NCBI GenBank assembly: GCA_004335835.1
Contig: RWJK01000703.1
Coordinates: 1 to 24,990, forward strand
Origin: Scenedesmus sp. ARA3
Taxonomy: Eukaryota > Chlorophyta > Chlorophyceae > Sphaeropleales > Scenedesmaceae
Reading direction: 5' to 3'
DNA length: 24,990 nucleotides
The notes below the pieces were generated by a model. The model was not told where the DNA came from. It ran no database searches and saw only the letters and a list, made by a program, of their open reading frames with translations. Both the position numbers and the translations under genes were made by a program. Below are positions 10,473-23,275 of this stretch, piece by piece; the first letter of the stretch is position 1; each line of letters starts with the position of its first letter.

Positions 10473-11207
10473 TGATGTCATATCGTTACTGCGGCCTCGG
10501 CTGCTGGTGTCTAGCGGAGCCTCAGGGGCATCAAATATGATAATATCAGGATATGTCTGGTCAATCGGCTTGGCGAAAGTAGCACACCGGCAGGTTACGC
10601 AGCAGCAGCAGCAGCAACAGCCTGCTGCTTGACTCAGCTGAGCAGCAGCCCTACATTTTGCCTGCAAGTGCTCATTCGTAGGCAGCATCACCATCATTTT
10701 ATGTTCTCATCCAGACATAGCAACAACGCTATTGTCTCCACATCACCCACTAACCAGTTTCTGCCTCACTGCCAGTGTGGCAGTGGCAGTGCATCAGAGC
10801 TGCACAACATGATCAACTGCTCCACAACCACCACATCCAACATGACATATCAAACATCCCTGAACACCCATGGTTTGTGTGAGTAAAACTACATGTGAAA
10901 CTGTGTGAGTAGTTCACACGTGTCACTTCACAAACGGCTGCCATCACCAGTCAACAAGTAAACGAAACACGCCCTGGGACGTACGCATGATGCTGCCATT
11001 GCCCGCCAAACTCTTGGTCCACACAAAGTGTGTGTGGCCAGCTAGTAGGAGTTCCCCCGCAATGCCCCGCCCCCAACCCCCAAAACAACAAAGTGCTGTG
11101 CTGCGGTGCGCCCGTTTCCCACAACGCATGCGTTCTACAGGTGCTTCCAAATTAAAGTGCAGCTGGTGCTTCCCAATCAACAGCACTGCCAGTTGTTCAC
11201 CCCCATG

Positions 11208-11226
11208 AGCGTGCTAACAGCACGCT
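11208..11226. other. Perfect 8-bp stem, 3-nt loop hairpin
   Basis: AGCGTGCT and AGCACGCT flank AAC, forming a perfect inverted repeat in intergenic sequence. Function unknown. Confidence 0.6.
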
Positions 11227-11559
11227 AGAGCCCAAAACATGCATGCACATGTATAGCAAACCAGCTCACTCCTCAACTCCGGGCGCAGTGAAGGCCGTAA
11301 TGCGCATGACTCCCACATGCAGGGTATGCCCCTGCTGCCAACATTAGGTGCTGCCTCTTGCAGAGGGGAAGGACAAGTAGCATAGGCAGCCCATCTACAC
11401 ATGCGTACAGTGCCTTAAACCTTTGATCAACAGTTTTTAAACCAAACTTTGCCAAAAGTGTGCTACAATCAAGCACCAAAAGGCACGGCCGCGCACCGTG
11501 GTGCAGCCGCATGCATGGCAGAATCTGATGCGGCAGGTGCTGTGTGCGAAGGGGAAATG

Positions 11560-11860
11560 AGTGCACAAGGCCAGCATGCAAGCAGTTCAAAAGGAGCAGC
11601 GCCAGGCTGGCAGCCTTCAGCGCCCCGGCTAAGTTATAGCCTCAGTTCTCAACTCTTTTCTCTTACAGTAATGCAGGTCAGTTCAGATGTGCAACAACTA
11701 TCATGTGCCTCTGTCAGCCAAGGCAGGGTGCAGCAGCACAGGGGCAGCATGCATGCAACATGCACGAAACAAGTGCGTAAGCAGTTCAAAAGGAGCAGCT
11801 CCAGGCAGGTATCCTTCGTCGCCCCAGCTAAGTTTGTAACCTTAGTCCCTAGCTCTCTCC
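11560..11860. repeat. Diverged duplication at 199-bp spacing
   Basis: AGCAGTTCAAAAGGAGCAG occurs at 11581 and 11780. The following 60-80 bp also align (CCAGGC, CGCCCC, GCTAAGTT, CTCAGTTCT-like stretches) with clear divergence. It lies in non-coding sequence. Confidence 0.7.
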
Positions 11861-12739
11861 CAGCACCCCAACGTCTGCCAGCACTCAGTGATTGCGCGGA
11901 AAAGTGGAAGGCTGGCATGGGCATGCTGTGGCACTGCAGAATTGTTTAGATGCAAACCAGCATGCGCCTAGGTTGGCCTAAAGAAAGTGAGCAGCAGCAT
12001 AAGGGGGGCATGCAGACAGTGCTGCTGGGATGGGGCGTGGCATGAGTGGCAACCCTGATAACCCAAACAAACTGGAGCCACCAGGGGATGGAACATATGA
12101 GCTGGCACATTGAGCTATCATAGCACGCACATTGCTGCATTGGCTGCAGCAGTTCAGTGGCGTCTATGTGTTGGCTGTTGCGAGCACATCCCACATGTAG
12201 AATGCAAACCCTCTGTCAACATCAAAGCCTTTGCACACAGCACTGTCCCAAGATCCAAGAAGCGTGCAATGGTCACAACATGGAACACAGCAGTGAGTCA
12301 GCAAGCAGTATGTATGTGTCTCACAGCCAGCTGACATTTTTTCGTCACTGATGTGCTAATTTTTTGGGCACTGTCAAGAAAACAACTGAAAGCAAGCCAC
12401 CGGCGTAAGTGCCATGCAGTGGCATGCAGAGAACTCTTTTGTACTGCCGTACAATTGGTGTGGTGCTGACAGTGATGCACCACATGTCCTCACAGCGCAT
12501 GATGTGATCACCTTGGTATGCAGTTGCATCCGCTACACCGTACTTCATCACTTCCAAGCCTCGGCGTGTACGTTAAAACACTGCATTTTGCGCAGTGTGC
12601 ATTGTGCCTGTCAACCAAAACCCCACAACGTCCATACTTCAGCACCTCTCGTTTTGGGACTCTCTCCCCACATACCATTCCACAAACCCAGCCACGGCAT
12701 TTCCACAGGCCAAGCAGGCTTCGGATAGCATTCAGCGCA

Positions 12740-13509
12740 TCACAGGCCTTTCTGCGGCGCCTTGCACAGCTTTGCTCTGGCTGCTGCTGCCTTGGAGCAG
12801 CAGCCCATCACCACCTTGACCAACCCACTGTCTGAGATGCCTGATGCACTGACGCTTGCAGCCAGCTGCGGCTGGTTCATGCAGGGGTTGTCGCGCAGCA
12901 GCAGCCGCCGCAGCTTGTGTGTTGCATTGTCACCCATCTGGCCAAATACCTGTGGCACAAGCAGGTATAACAGACAACATACCTCGGTGCCGGTGCGTTG
13001 TGAGTGCGTGCTGCTTGTGGGGTGCAAGATGTGCGATCAGGATGGTTGGATGGCGGGGACTGATTGCGGTGCGCTATGCAACAACATTGCCGGTGCGCAA
13101 TGCAACACATGCGCCCTGCAGGCCGCAGCTGCTAATGCTATGCGATTGCAGCACAGCACAGCTAAGCAGCTCCGTGTTGTGGTTTGCAGCAGCTGCTGCT
13201 ATGGCCGCCACCGCCGCTGCTGCTGCTGCTGCTGCTGCCGCACCTGTGGCAGGCCTCCAGTCAGCAGGTTGCCCGACAGGTCCAGTGACACCAGCTCACG
13301 CAAGCCATACCACACGCCAGGCAGCTGCCCCATTAGTGCATTGCCACTCAGGTCGAGGTGCTGCAGCTGCCGCATGCCTGACCAGCCCAGCGGGCACTTG
13401 CCCGCCAGCGCATTGCCAGACAGGTCCAGCTGCTGCAGCTGCCGCAGGCTGGCGAGCTCCCACGGCAGGGGGCCCTGCAGCAGGTTGCTGCCAAGACGTA
13501 GCTCCTGCA

Positions 13510-13561
<52 letters not shown>

Positions 13562-15273
13562 CAGTTGAGTATCAAAGGCCTATTGCTGCCAACATGATGT
13601 GGATGGTGCAGGCAGCAACAGCAGCATCAAACTGCTGCAAGCAGTTGTGCACCGTCTGTGCCTGCCTGGACAGGCCACGATCACCCCTGCCGCCACACTG
13701 CCAGCAGCTTTCTAGTGATCAAGCTGCCTCCCAGCTCGGACTCCACAGGCTAACTACACTTTACATCCCAGAACTTGCCAGCATTATGGACAGTATCTGC
13801 CACTATCTCTCCTGCTGCAGCACACCAGACAACACCGCACATCCTCACCCTGAGCTGCTTCAGGCTGCCCAGCGACTTTGGCAGCAGCCCAGTCAGCGCA
13901 TTGCTGCCAGCATTCAGCACCTGAAGGCTGGCCAGGCTCGCAGGCTGAGCAGCAAGCTGTACTGACAGATCTCCCGCAGCCCCTGCAGTAGTTGGATCTG
14001 TGTCATCTGCTGCTGCTGACCCTGCGCGGCGCCTCAAGCCCTGCACAGCTCGCGTGGCAGCTTGCAGCTCGGCCTGAGCATGTTTGATTTTGACAGTTAG
14101 CTCATGGCTTTGGCCGCCTGCTGCCTTCTCTTGCTCCTTTGCACGGGCCATGAGTACATCCATGGTATGTTGAGCAGTCTGCACCTCATGTCTGGCTTCT
14201 GACACGGCAGCGGCCGCAGCCTTCCCCGCGGGACCTCCCAGCATATCCGCCAAACTACCTGTCAGTTTGTTGCTGCTCACATCCAGCACAGTAAGGCCGT
14301 CCAGCAGCATAAATGTCCCAGGGAGGCTTCCATTCAGTGCATTGCCAGCCAGCCGAAGCTCCTGCAGGTCCTGTAGGGCAGCAAAGCTGGGAGGCAGCGG
14401 CCCAGTCAGCCCACAGCCAGACAGATCCAGTACCTGCAAGCTTGATAGCCCGGCAAACACCTTGGGCACTGATCCGGACAGCGCATTGAAACTGACATTG
14501 AGGTACTGTAAGTTGACCAACGCTGACAAGGTGCGTGGCAGCACCCCATAGAGGCCGGCATCTGACAAGTCAAGGCTGCGAAGTTTGACCAGGCTGCTGA
14601 TTTCCGGCGGGATGCTTGCACGAGCCTCATGGAATCCTCTCGTGCGGTGTAAGTCCAGGGCCTCCAGCGCTGGCAGCTGCTGCAGCAGCTGCAGCAGCGC
14701 TCCAAAGGTTGGCTGGGTGGGCTGAGGCTGCAGATGCAAGCTCGCCAGGTTGAGGCGGGTGACTTGGTTGAGGCCGTTGCAGCTGACTCCTGGCCAGTTT
14801 GTGCAGTATGGTGGAGGCTTGAGGCCTGTTGGTATTGAGACAGCAAGGCAGGAACACCAACGCAGTCAGGAGGTTGCTCACATGAAAGGGAAAAGGATGA
14901 AGGACGGCAAAGCTGCATTGCGGAATGCATGTAGTGTCTTGGCCCTTGGCATTATGCCTGTTTGTTGCTAGCCTGCTCCTTGTAGGCAGCTACATCTGTC
15001 CCTCTCACCTGGTGGGGCCACCTCCCCCGACAGCGACGCTGCGTCCCAACCGCCAAGCACAGCAGTAGCGCCAGATGGGTCCAGCAGGGCCCTGATGGCC
15101 AGCAGTGCGGCAGCCTCGGCGCTGCCGTTGCGGGAGCAGGCGGGCCGCGTCTCAAGGAGAAAGGAGTGCACCAGCTGGTCCGGCTGCAGGCCGAGCAGCA
15201 GTGCGGCAACATCAGCAGATGCGCTTGCTATCATGATGCAGCAGCGATTTGCCAAGCATTGCGGGGGTCTGTT
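12740..15273 (-). CDS. Exons 19-22: LRR N-terminal cap, LRR block 2 with helical insert, C-terminal tail
   Basis: Exon 19 (LVHSFLLE, then AAALLAIRALLDPSGA and GGWD) joins in phase to exon 20 (GVSCNGLNQVTRLNLASL). This resembles the plant LRR N-terminal cap that usually opens an LRR protein. Regular LRRs follow: IPPEISSLVKLRSLDLSD, GVLPRTLSALVNLQYLNVS, GSVPKVFAGLSSLQVLDLS, GPLPPSFAALQDLQELRLA and GSLPGTFMLLDGLTVLDVS. Then comes a charged helical insert, and LRRs resume: LASLQVLNAGSNALTG, KQLR|ELRLGSN across the exon 20/21 join, LQQLDLSGNALAG, LQHLDLSGNALMG and LVSLDLSGNLLTG. Exon 22 ends with LRRLLLRDNPC and a short Lys/Ala tail with no membrane segment. It could be a separate gene if exon 19 is not joined to exon 18, but only about 140 bp lies between them and no signal peptide is seen. 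Confidence 0.8.
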
Positions 15274-18200
15274 CTGTGCAGCAGCTGCAGGCATGCAGCA
15301 ACAGGTGATGCGACAGGTTGGTGAGGGCGTCACATGCTGTGAACAGGCACTAGATCACACAAGGCATAAAGTGTTACTGAGCATGCTATGTGTGGCTTGT
15401 GCGCAGCAGCACTCACCACGCATCCGGTGATGTTTGTGAGGTGGATGTCGATCTGGAGGTGCGTGAAGGCTGCCCATGTTGCCGGCACCTGCAACAGCAG
15501 CAGCAGCAGCAGCAGCAGCAACAGCAACAGCAACTCAGTAGCGTAAACTTGCTACCAGACAAGGTAGGGAGAACTATGGCACTGCCTGCCTGCGCTTGTC
15601 TCAGCCTGTTCGCAGCATCCTGCTTGGGATGATGTTGCAGCATGATGCGGATTAGTGCGCTGCCCTCACCTGGCCAGTGATGTTGCCGTTTCCTGCAAGC
15701 CACAGCTGGGTCAGGTTTCCTGCAAGCGGCCCCAAGCCCCAGGCCGGCGGCAGGCCCCCCGTCAGCTGCTGGTTGCTCAACTGCAGCACTTGCAGGGAGC
15801 TCATCGAGCCCCAAGCAGGAGGCAGGCGGCCAGTCAGGCGCAGCCCTGGCTGGTCTGGTGCTGGCGGCAGCGCGCTGAGTTTCAGCGCCTGCAGCTCAAC
15901 AGAAGGAAAGCAGCAGCATGGCACAGCAACATGGCCTTGTGGCTGTGGCCAGGGCAATGCAGCCTTGCAGCGTGTTCTTAGTGCACTGCATGCAGAGGGA
16001 TGCAAGCACTGCCGCGCACTTCTAGCTGAACGTGGCATAGTCAAGCAAGCAAGCAAGCAAGGCTAAACATGAGCGCTGCTGTTGAACAGTGGCATCGCAA
16101 AGAACCACCCACAGCCCTAGCTGTGGTGGATAATCTGACAGAGCATGCTGGTGCATCCCTGCTGCTCCTGCTCACCTCGATTGTTGTCCAGTTCTCCCAC
16201 TTGGGCAGGGTCCCAGTCACATTGGTCTGGGACAGTTCCAAGCTTGTCATGCGGGGCAGGGCTGCCTGGTGCAACTTTTCAGGCAGCATCCTTGCCTCTG
16301 GGGGCAGCGTCGCAGCGCAGCGGTTGCAGCTGACACACCTAAACTCCTGAAGGTACGGCAGCTTTGCCGCAAGCTTTGGGAGCACCCTGAGGTCCAGGCA
16401 GGCGTCTTTCACGTTGATCCAAGTTACATGCCCCGCGCCGTCGAGCAGCTCGACCTTCACCAACAGAAGGTCTGTCGAGCCTGGCGTCGAGCTGGCGGAT
16501 GTTTGCAGGAAGTTGGTTGTTACGCCCTCCGGCAGCCAGCCTTGCGAGAGCGTTATGTTCACGACGTTCGACAGGCCGTCGGCATTTAGCAGAGCTGGCA
16601 GCAGCTGCAGACAGCAGGGTGAAGTGAGCAGGGCATGTTTTAAGTCACGCGTTAGTGGCGTAGCAAGCACCTTCATGCCTGTCTGCCTGACTACAAGCAT
16701 CATGTTTGGTTTCCCACAGCAAATGACATCTGTTGTAAAGCGCAGCCAACAACGCATCTTGCAGTATGCAACAGCACGTCAGGGGATTGGCCAAGCGATC
16801 TCACCTCCCACATAGCAGCCTGCTCCTGCTGCTCCACCTGTTCACGGTCTCCACTGCACAGCCCGGTAATCTGTGTCCCGCTGAACTCCAGGTTTGTCGA
16901 AGGTGACAGCGGCGCGCAACCGCCCATGCCAGCATTGTCAGTCACATCCAGCTCCCACAGCAAGCTCATGTTGGAATAGGAGAGCGGGATGTTTCCTTGC
17001 AGCTTGTTCATGGAGAGGTACACCGAGCGCATGAAGCGCAGCTTTGACAGGCTCGACGGCAGAGTACCTGCGGGCCGGCAGCATGGCATAAACACCATCA
17101 TTATTACACAGAAGTGCATCAGGAGTTGCTTGGCATTGCAGCGCTGACATGTGTACACCAGTTTCCAGCAGCAACTAGTTATGTGTTCACCAAACAGGGG
17201 TACTCAACAACCAAACATCAAGACATCCGTGCACCGCACCTGTGAGCTCGTTGTTGTCCAGTGCTAGCCTGGCCAGCGAGTTCATGCCTGCATACTCCCC
17301 GGGGATGGGCCCTGCCAGGTGGCTGGCCTGCAGGGTCAGGAAGCGCAGCTTGCGCATGGCCCCACCCCACTTGGCCGGCAGCGTGCCTGGCCAGAGACAG
17401 CACACGAAGAAAGATAGTTGAAGTGAGATTGCAAGTGAAGTGCAGCACTGCACCAGCCGCAGCTGCATGTAGCGGAGACTGGGCATGGCCCCGCCCCACT
17501 TGACCGGCAGCGTGCCTGGCCAGAGACAGCACACAAACACGAAAAGCAGTTGAAGTGGGATTGGAGGTGTAATGCAGCTGCTGCTGCTGCATGAAATCGC
17601 TGTCATATGGTGTTGATAGGGGATGTTCATGTACTTGCACATGCACATTGTAGGGTGAACTGCTGACAAGGATTGACAGCAGCATGGCAAACGGGTGTGT
17701 CATGCTGCCTACCGCACATATCATTTTGTTGCCGCGCAGATGAGCTTCCTGTCAAAAGTGAATGGAGCATGCTTGAACCTGGGCCAGCAGACTTGCAAGT
17801 TCATGCAATATACTTCATGTACTGCTGACATATGATGCTGTGTCAATGTCGCGTTCTCTTGTGTTCTGTGAATGCTGCTGCTGCCTCATTCTGCTTGCTG
17901 CATGCAGCGCATCATGATGCGGTTGTCACCTGTCAGGCCGCAGTTTGGCAGCTTGAACTTTGCCTTCACGTCCTGGGCAGTGGGGTAGGGCCAGATTGAG
18001 ATCTCGGATATGCCCTTCCAGCCCATGCCCTGCATCAAATGAGCAGCAGCACACTTCAGCGTGTCTGTGTGTTCGTTCAATTCGCAAGCCTGTCAAGCCG
18101 CCTGGGGCAGAATATCCTGTCACCACTGGGCACTCTGTACAACTCTTTTAGGATACAAGGCTAGCTGCACTTGCTTGCAAGTGTGATGCAGGCAGTACGG

Positions 18201-21200
18201 CTTGCAAGTGTGATGCAGGCAGTACGGCTTGCAAGTGTGATGCAGGCAGTACGGCTTGCAAGTGTGATGCAGGCAGTACGGCTTGCAAGTGTGATGCAGG
18301 CAGTACGGCTTGCAAGTGTGATGCAGGCAGTACGGCTTCACATCCACAGCAGTGATGCACATTATCCCCTGTGTTACCATGCACTTGGCAGATGCAGTGT
18401 GTCTCTCACTACTTTTGGGGTAGCAGCAGCACATTGCTCATGGCACAGCACAATGAGATGAACAAGCAATGCAGCCAAGAACGCTTGTTGCTATGTTTGC
18501 ATCAGGCTTAAATCTTCAACTAACTACTCACCAGGTTGGGTGGCAGCTCTCCGTTGATGCACATCCACTGCATGAAGAAGACTGTCATGCTCTTCAGGGA
18601 GCCCAGCTGAGGGGGCATGCTGCCTCGGTTGGCCACCATCCTGATCTGTTTGAACAAACAGATCGTGTGCAGCGGAGCAGGAAGAGTCAATGGTAACTGG
18701 CGCTATGGGCACACGCAACAGCACCCACAGTTGTATTCTGCGCCCTTGTTGAAAACAGCACGCACAAGCCGCAAGCCGTCCACACATGTACGTTTGCCTG
18801 AAGCTGTCAACAGCCGTGGTGCCATATTGTGGAAGTACCTGTCTGCACTTATATTCGTGCGAGTGGGCATGCGCACGTGCGCTGAAGCTGCAACGTGCTG
18901 CTGTACAGCCGGCTACTACTGGCTCTCTGGATGTGGGTCCGCAACATCCGGTTTGTTGCCAACAGACTTCCATCAATCACCACACAGTGCAGCACCCACC
19001 TCAGCGATGCGCTCAAACTGCAGGAACACGCTGAGCAGCCTGCCGTCCATGTCAGGGTTGTCTGTGGCCTCCTTACCCAGGTAGATGGGCACGTTTAGGG
19101 AGGTCACATAGCCTGGAAGGCACCGCAACACAAGTTGTTGAGAGCAGAACATCTGCTAGCTAGAGCATTGCTGCAAGCCATGCGCACAGATGGGCTGTAA
19201 TGTAGCTTCAGGTAATGATGTCGCGGTGTGCACAGCTCACAAGGCGCGAATCGCATGATTACCCGAACAAAGCCTGAGCGCATCGCTGAGGATAAGTCGC
19301 AAACCAAGTTAACACCCCTGGTCAAAATCATATGCGTCTGCTGGCGCTGCTGCTGCTCATACGTGACTCACCATCAGCATCGCAGCTACGCACCCAGCGC
19401 TGAGTGAACACCGGCCCTTTGGGGTTGCTGTAGTCATTCAGCTTCTCCCACTCCGCCTGGCTGCAGTAGTCCTGAGGCACGGGGCCCGTGTTTGGAAACC
19501 CTAAGAGGTCAAGCAGCGCACGCAGGCCACGCGCCTGAGAGACTCGCGGGTCTGCAAAGTAGGCCACGCTTTGGAACTGCTGCGCGATGCCGCATACTTT
19601 CAAAGTTTTGCCGGCCAGGCTTGCGGAGGCGTCCTGTTCTGAGTAGAACAGCGAACAGTTGAGCAGCGCGCAGCTGGTGACGTTGTCCAGGGTGCAGATC
19701 ACTGGCGGTGGCGTGTCGATGGAAAACATCGGCGGTGGCTGGGTGCAGGCAAAGTAGGGTTCAATGCCGCCAGTGTCCTGCGCGCTGATCAGAGTGCTGA
19801 GAATGAGGCGCATGTAAGCAGCCGTCAGAGGCGTGCTCATGCTGACGTTGACAGCAGCAGGAGGGAAGGCTTCTGAGTTGTTGTGCACCAGGATGCGGAT
19901 GTCTACCTTGAACGCCTCTGCCAGTGATGTGGCGGTGTCATTTGATGTGGCATCATACAGGAAGCTGCAGCAGCAGCAGAGCAGCAGCGGCAGCAGCAGC
20001 AGCAGCACAGCAGGTGGCATCAAGCCTATGTGTACATAAGCACATGCTCCGAGACGCCCTTGCAGCAAGCACGGCAGCACCACAGCCTGCTTGTAACAGT
20101 TGCTTTGCATCAGGGGTTTACATACAAAAGGCACTACTCTATGGCAACATTCAAAGCCTGACAGGATGCGGGGTGAATGCTGCAGCGCTGCACTGCTTGT
20201 TTGAATTACGGTTGCCGCTTGCTGTGACATTTCCTGTGCACGCACCAGTTGACGGTGAGGTTGGTGCGCTCTGCCGCTGGGTCAGCCAGCCGCACAGCAC
20301 GCCGCTGCCTCCAGGGTTGGCTGCTGTGGGGGTCCAGGTCAGTGCCAGGGGCAGGCGCGCACATGAGGCCAAACGTAGCGGTGGGGCTGGCGGCACCTAG
20401 ACAAGCCAGCAGCAGGCAGCAGGCAGCAGCAGTGTCATCAGAGAAAGCAGTGAAACAAGAGCTGAATGCGCACTTGTCAGCGCAATGCAGAACTGCGGCA
20501 TGAGGCCAAACGTGCCCGTGGGGCTGCGACACCTGGCCTGGCCAGCAGCAGGCAGCAGCAGTGATGTGAAGCCGCATGCACACTGGTCAGCGCAATGCAG
20601 AAAAGCAGTATGAGGCCCAAAGCAGCTGTGGGGCTGGCGGCACCTGGCCAGGCCAGCAGCAGGCAGCAGCAGGCAGCAGCAGTGATGTGCAGCCACGTGC
20701 ACACTTGTCAGTGCAATGGTAGTGCAAGGCAGCAGCATGCGGCCAGAAGTAGTGTGGGGCTGGCGGCACCTGGCCAACCAGGCCAGCAGCACATAGCAGC
20801 AGACATTGCGTGCGCAGCGTAAATAGATGCCGAGCAGCACTGCTCGGATGAATGCTGTCCAGCGTAGGGCGCGTGTAGCTGCTGCAAGGACGGCCCGGGG
20901 AATGATACAGCTGACATGAGGTATGTGAATATGTCAACTAAACGCTTTATAAACAAGTATGGGCAGCAGGCAGCCCCTGCTCACCTGCCACTCCATAGCC
21001 AATCCTGAACAGCCCATCCTTTGTGACACGTTTTCCCTGAAATAGAAGTAGCACACAGCGGTATTTCAGCGGGTGCGGTCCTGCACAGATGTTCAGCACT
21101 TGGGATGCATTGCTGATCAAGTGGGCCACTGCAGGGGGCCAGGCAGGCTCTAAGAGATGTGCAGGCCCAATAACAAGCTGACTAACCAGCAACGACAACG

Positions 21201-22542
21201 CACCCCTAGGCACTGTGTCACTCATCTGTAATTCAGCAGGGTGCTATGTACAGGGCTAATCAGGCGCTGCCTCACTCACCCACGAGTTGAGTGCAAGCCA
21301 GGCCATGTTGTCATTGTCATATCCCACCAGCACCACTGCGTGACCTGCAGCAAGCAAGCAGCACCCGGAAGCATTGTGGATCAGGCAGACATCTTTGTTT
21401 ACATACACCATTCCAGACCAGAGAAGTGCAAAATTGCCTGCATTTTATGCTTCATGCTTTTCAACGCAGCTCTCCTGCGCGTGAAAACCACGAAAGAACC
21501 CCAATACGAACAGCAAGGCACATGACAGGCCCATCAGTTTGTGCTCAGCCGAATTGCACGCATGTTCCGGCTACCCATGGATCGGTGCATCTGAAACACA
21601 AGCACAAGGAGAAGAGGCCTGGCACAGCGCTCACCATACAGCAGCTGCGCATCAGACTTCACGGTGTAGATGTCATTTTGCATGCTGGTCTTGCTGGGGT
21701 CAAAGAACAGCTTGAAGTCGTCATGCACACCCATCCTCGTCACAACAGCACCTGCACGTGTACAGTCAGCCACAGGACGTGTCAAAACTGCCGTCGCTGA
21801 TGACCCCATGCAACAGGGAGGGAGGGGGGGAGTTTTTGAACCTTTGCGCGCATGCAGCATGTGCAAGCGCTGCCAGTGACATCGTGTCATATTGCTCTCA
21901 ATTGCTGCCGCGCACCAGCTGTGGTTGTTTTACATATTTGTGCATGTGGCGGCTGCACCCAGCCAGCCGCTCACCGTACGTTCTGATGTGTTGCTGAATC
22001 TGCAGGAAAGTGCTCAGCGCCTTGTACCTGCAGCACCAGGCACACGACACATGTTCAAGCAGGACATTCATCAGTGCTCAAGCATGACTGCTTGTCGATG
22101 CCTTTGTATTTTTAGCACTTACAGCAGTGAAGGAGCAGTTTAGCAACTGCAGCTGCTGCGCGTTTCTCTGATATAAAACGGCTGCATTGCTGTAAGCTGC
22201 GCGACGCTAGTGCCAGCCACACCACAACAGCATGTGGGCATACACAACAAAGATAGGCCAGCTCCATCGACTGCTCATCATAATGCACAAGCACAACCGC
22301 GGTCAACTATGACGATGTAATGTCGCAGCAACACCAATGCGCGCGCCTACAGCCGCGCTTGCTGCAGCTCACGTGCAGTTGAGCAGCGGCAGTGAGGTGT
22401 TGCTGGGGCTGCAGGTGCTGCTGGCGGAATCACAGGTGCTGCCCCAGTCCCCTGTGTCAGTCTCCACCACGCTGTCCAGCCCACAGCGGCCGGGCCGCAG
22501 CAGCTCAGGGAAGTTCTGGGCCTGAGGAGGCAGTGGAAAGCC

Positions 22543-22589
<47 letters not shown>

Positions 22590-23275
22590 TGGTCAGGTGT
22601 GAGTGTTGCTGCTGCCGCTGCCACAGCAGCCTTGATGGTCCCTCCAGCCAGTGCTGCGTGTGCTTGTATTGCCTAACCATGGCCGCTTGCATAAACAACA
22701 TGCAAGTGACCCCCGCCTTGTGCCAGCCAGATGCTGGCTGCAGGAGAAACGGAGGAAGAAGCAGTGCATACACTGTCCTTGTGATGCGTCATGCTGCTGC
22801 TACATTCGCTACAGCTTCTGCTGCTCTGGGTGGCAGGCTCACCACATACATAGCATCCGCGATGTCCCACCCAGTTGCACACGTCTTGCCCTGCAAGCCA
22901 GATGCCGATGCAGACAACAGTTGCAGAATTGAAGGTCCGCTGCAGCAGTTTGTGTCGGCGCAGAAGCTCTTCCTACACAAACTGCAGCATGCCTTGGCAG
23001 ACGCCCCTAATTTGGCATCCCAGAGCATTCCACACACAAGCACAAACAGCCTCCAGCTGCAGGTCATTGCTCCACCGCGTGCGAGCGTCCATGATCATGT
23101 CATGACAGCCCGCAAGCAGCAACTGCCCACACAGCTATAGACAACAGTTTTTGCCTCACCCCGTAGGAGCAGTAGTACAGGCTGCGGGGGCTGATGTCCC
23201 ATTTGGCGGCATCCTGCTGCAGCACACTGGCCACTGTGGCCTCAGCACACGATGCCAGGGACTGTGCGACACACT

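Larger units (their letters stand above)
10476..12739. other. Intergenic region downstream of the protease-LRR gene; no supported gene
   Basis: About 2.3 kb that should hold the 3' UTR of the protease-LRR gene at its right end and distal upstream sequence of copy 2 at its left. The first clear TGTAA on the minus strand is near 11662-11666, over 1 kb from the stop codon, so the transcript end is undecided. It also contains a diverged duplication at 11560-11860 and a hairpin at 11208-11226. Confidence 0.55.

Noticed and set aside
11449..11949. Plus-strand 166-aa ORF
   Set aside because: It spans the 199-bp duplication, has no recognisable motif, and lies in the expected 3' flank of the protease-LRR gene.
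18174..18335. Possible CRISPR array
   Set aside because: Units are directly contiguous with no spacers, and the DNA is eukaryotic nuclear.
18120..18461. Repeated-peptide ORFs on both strands across 18174-18335
   Set aside because: They are produced by the 27-bp minisatellite, which lies in intron 12.
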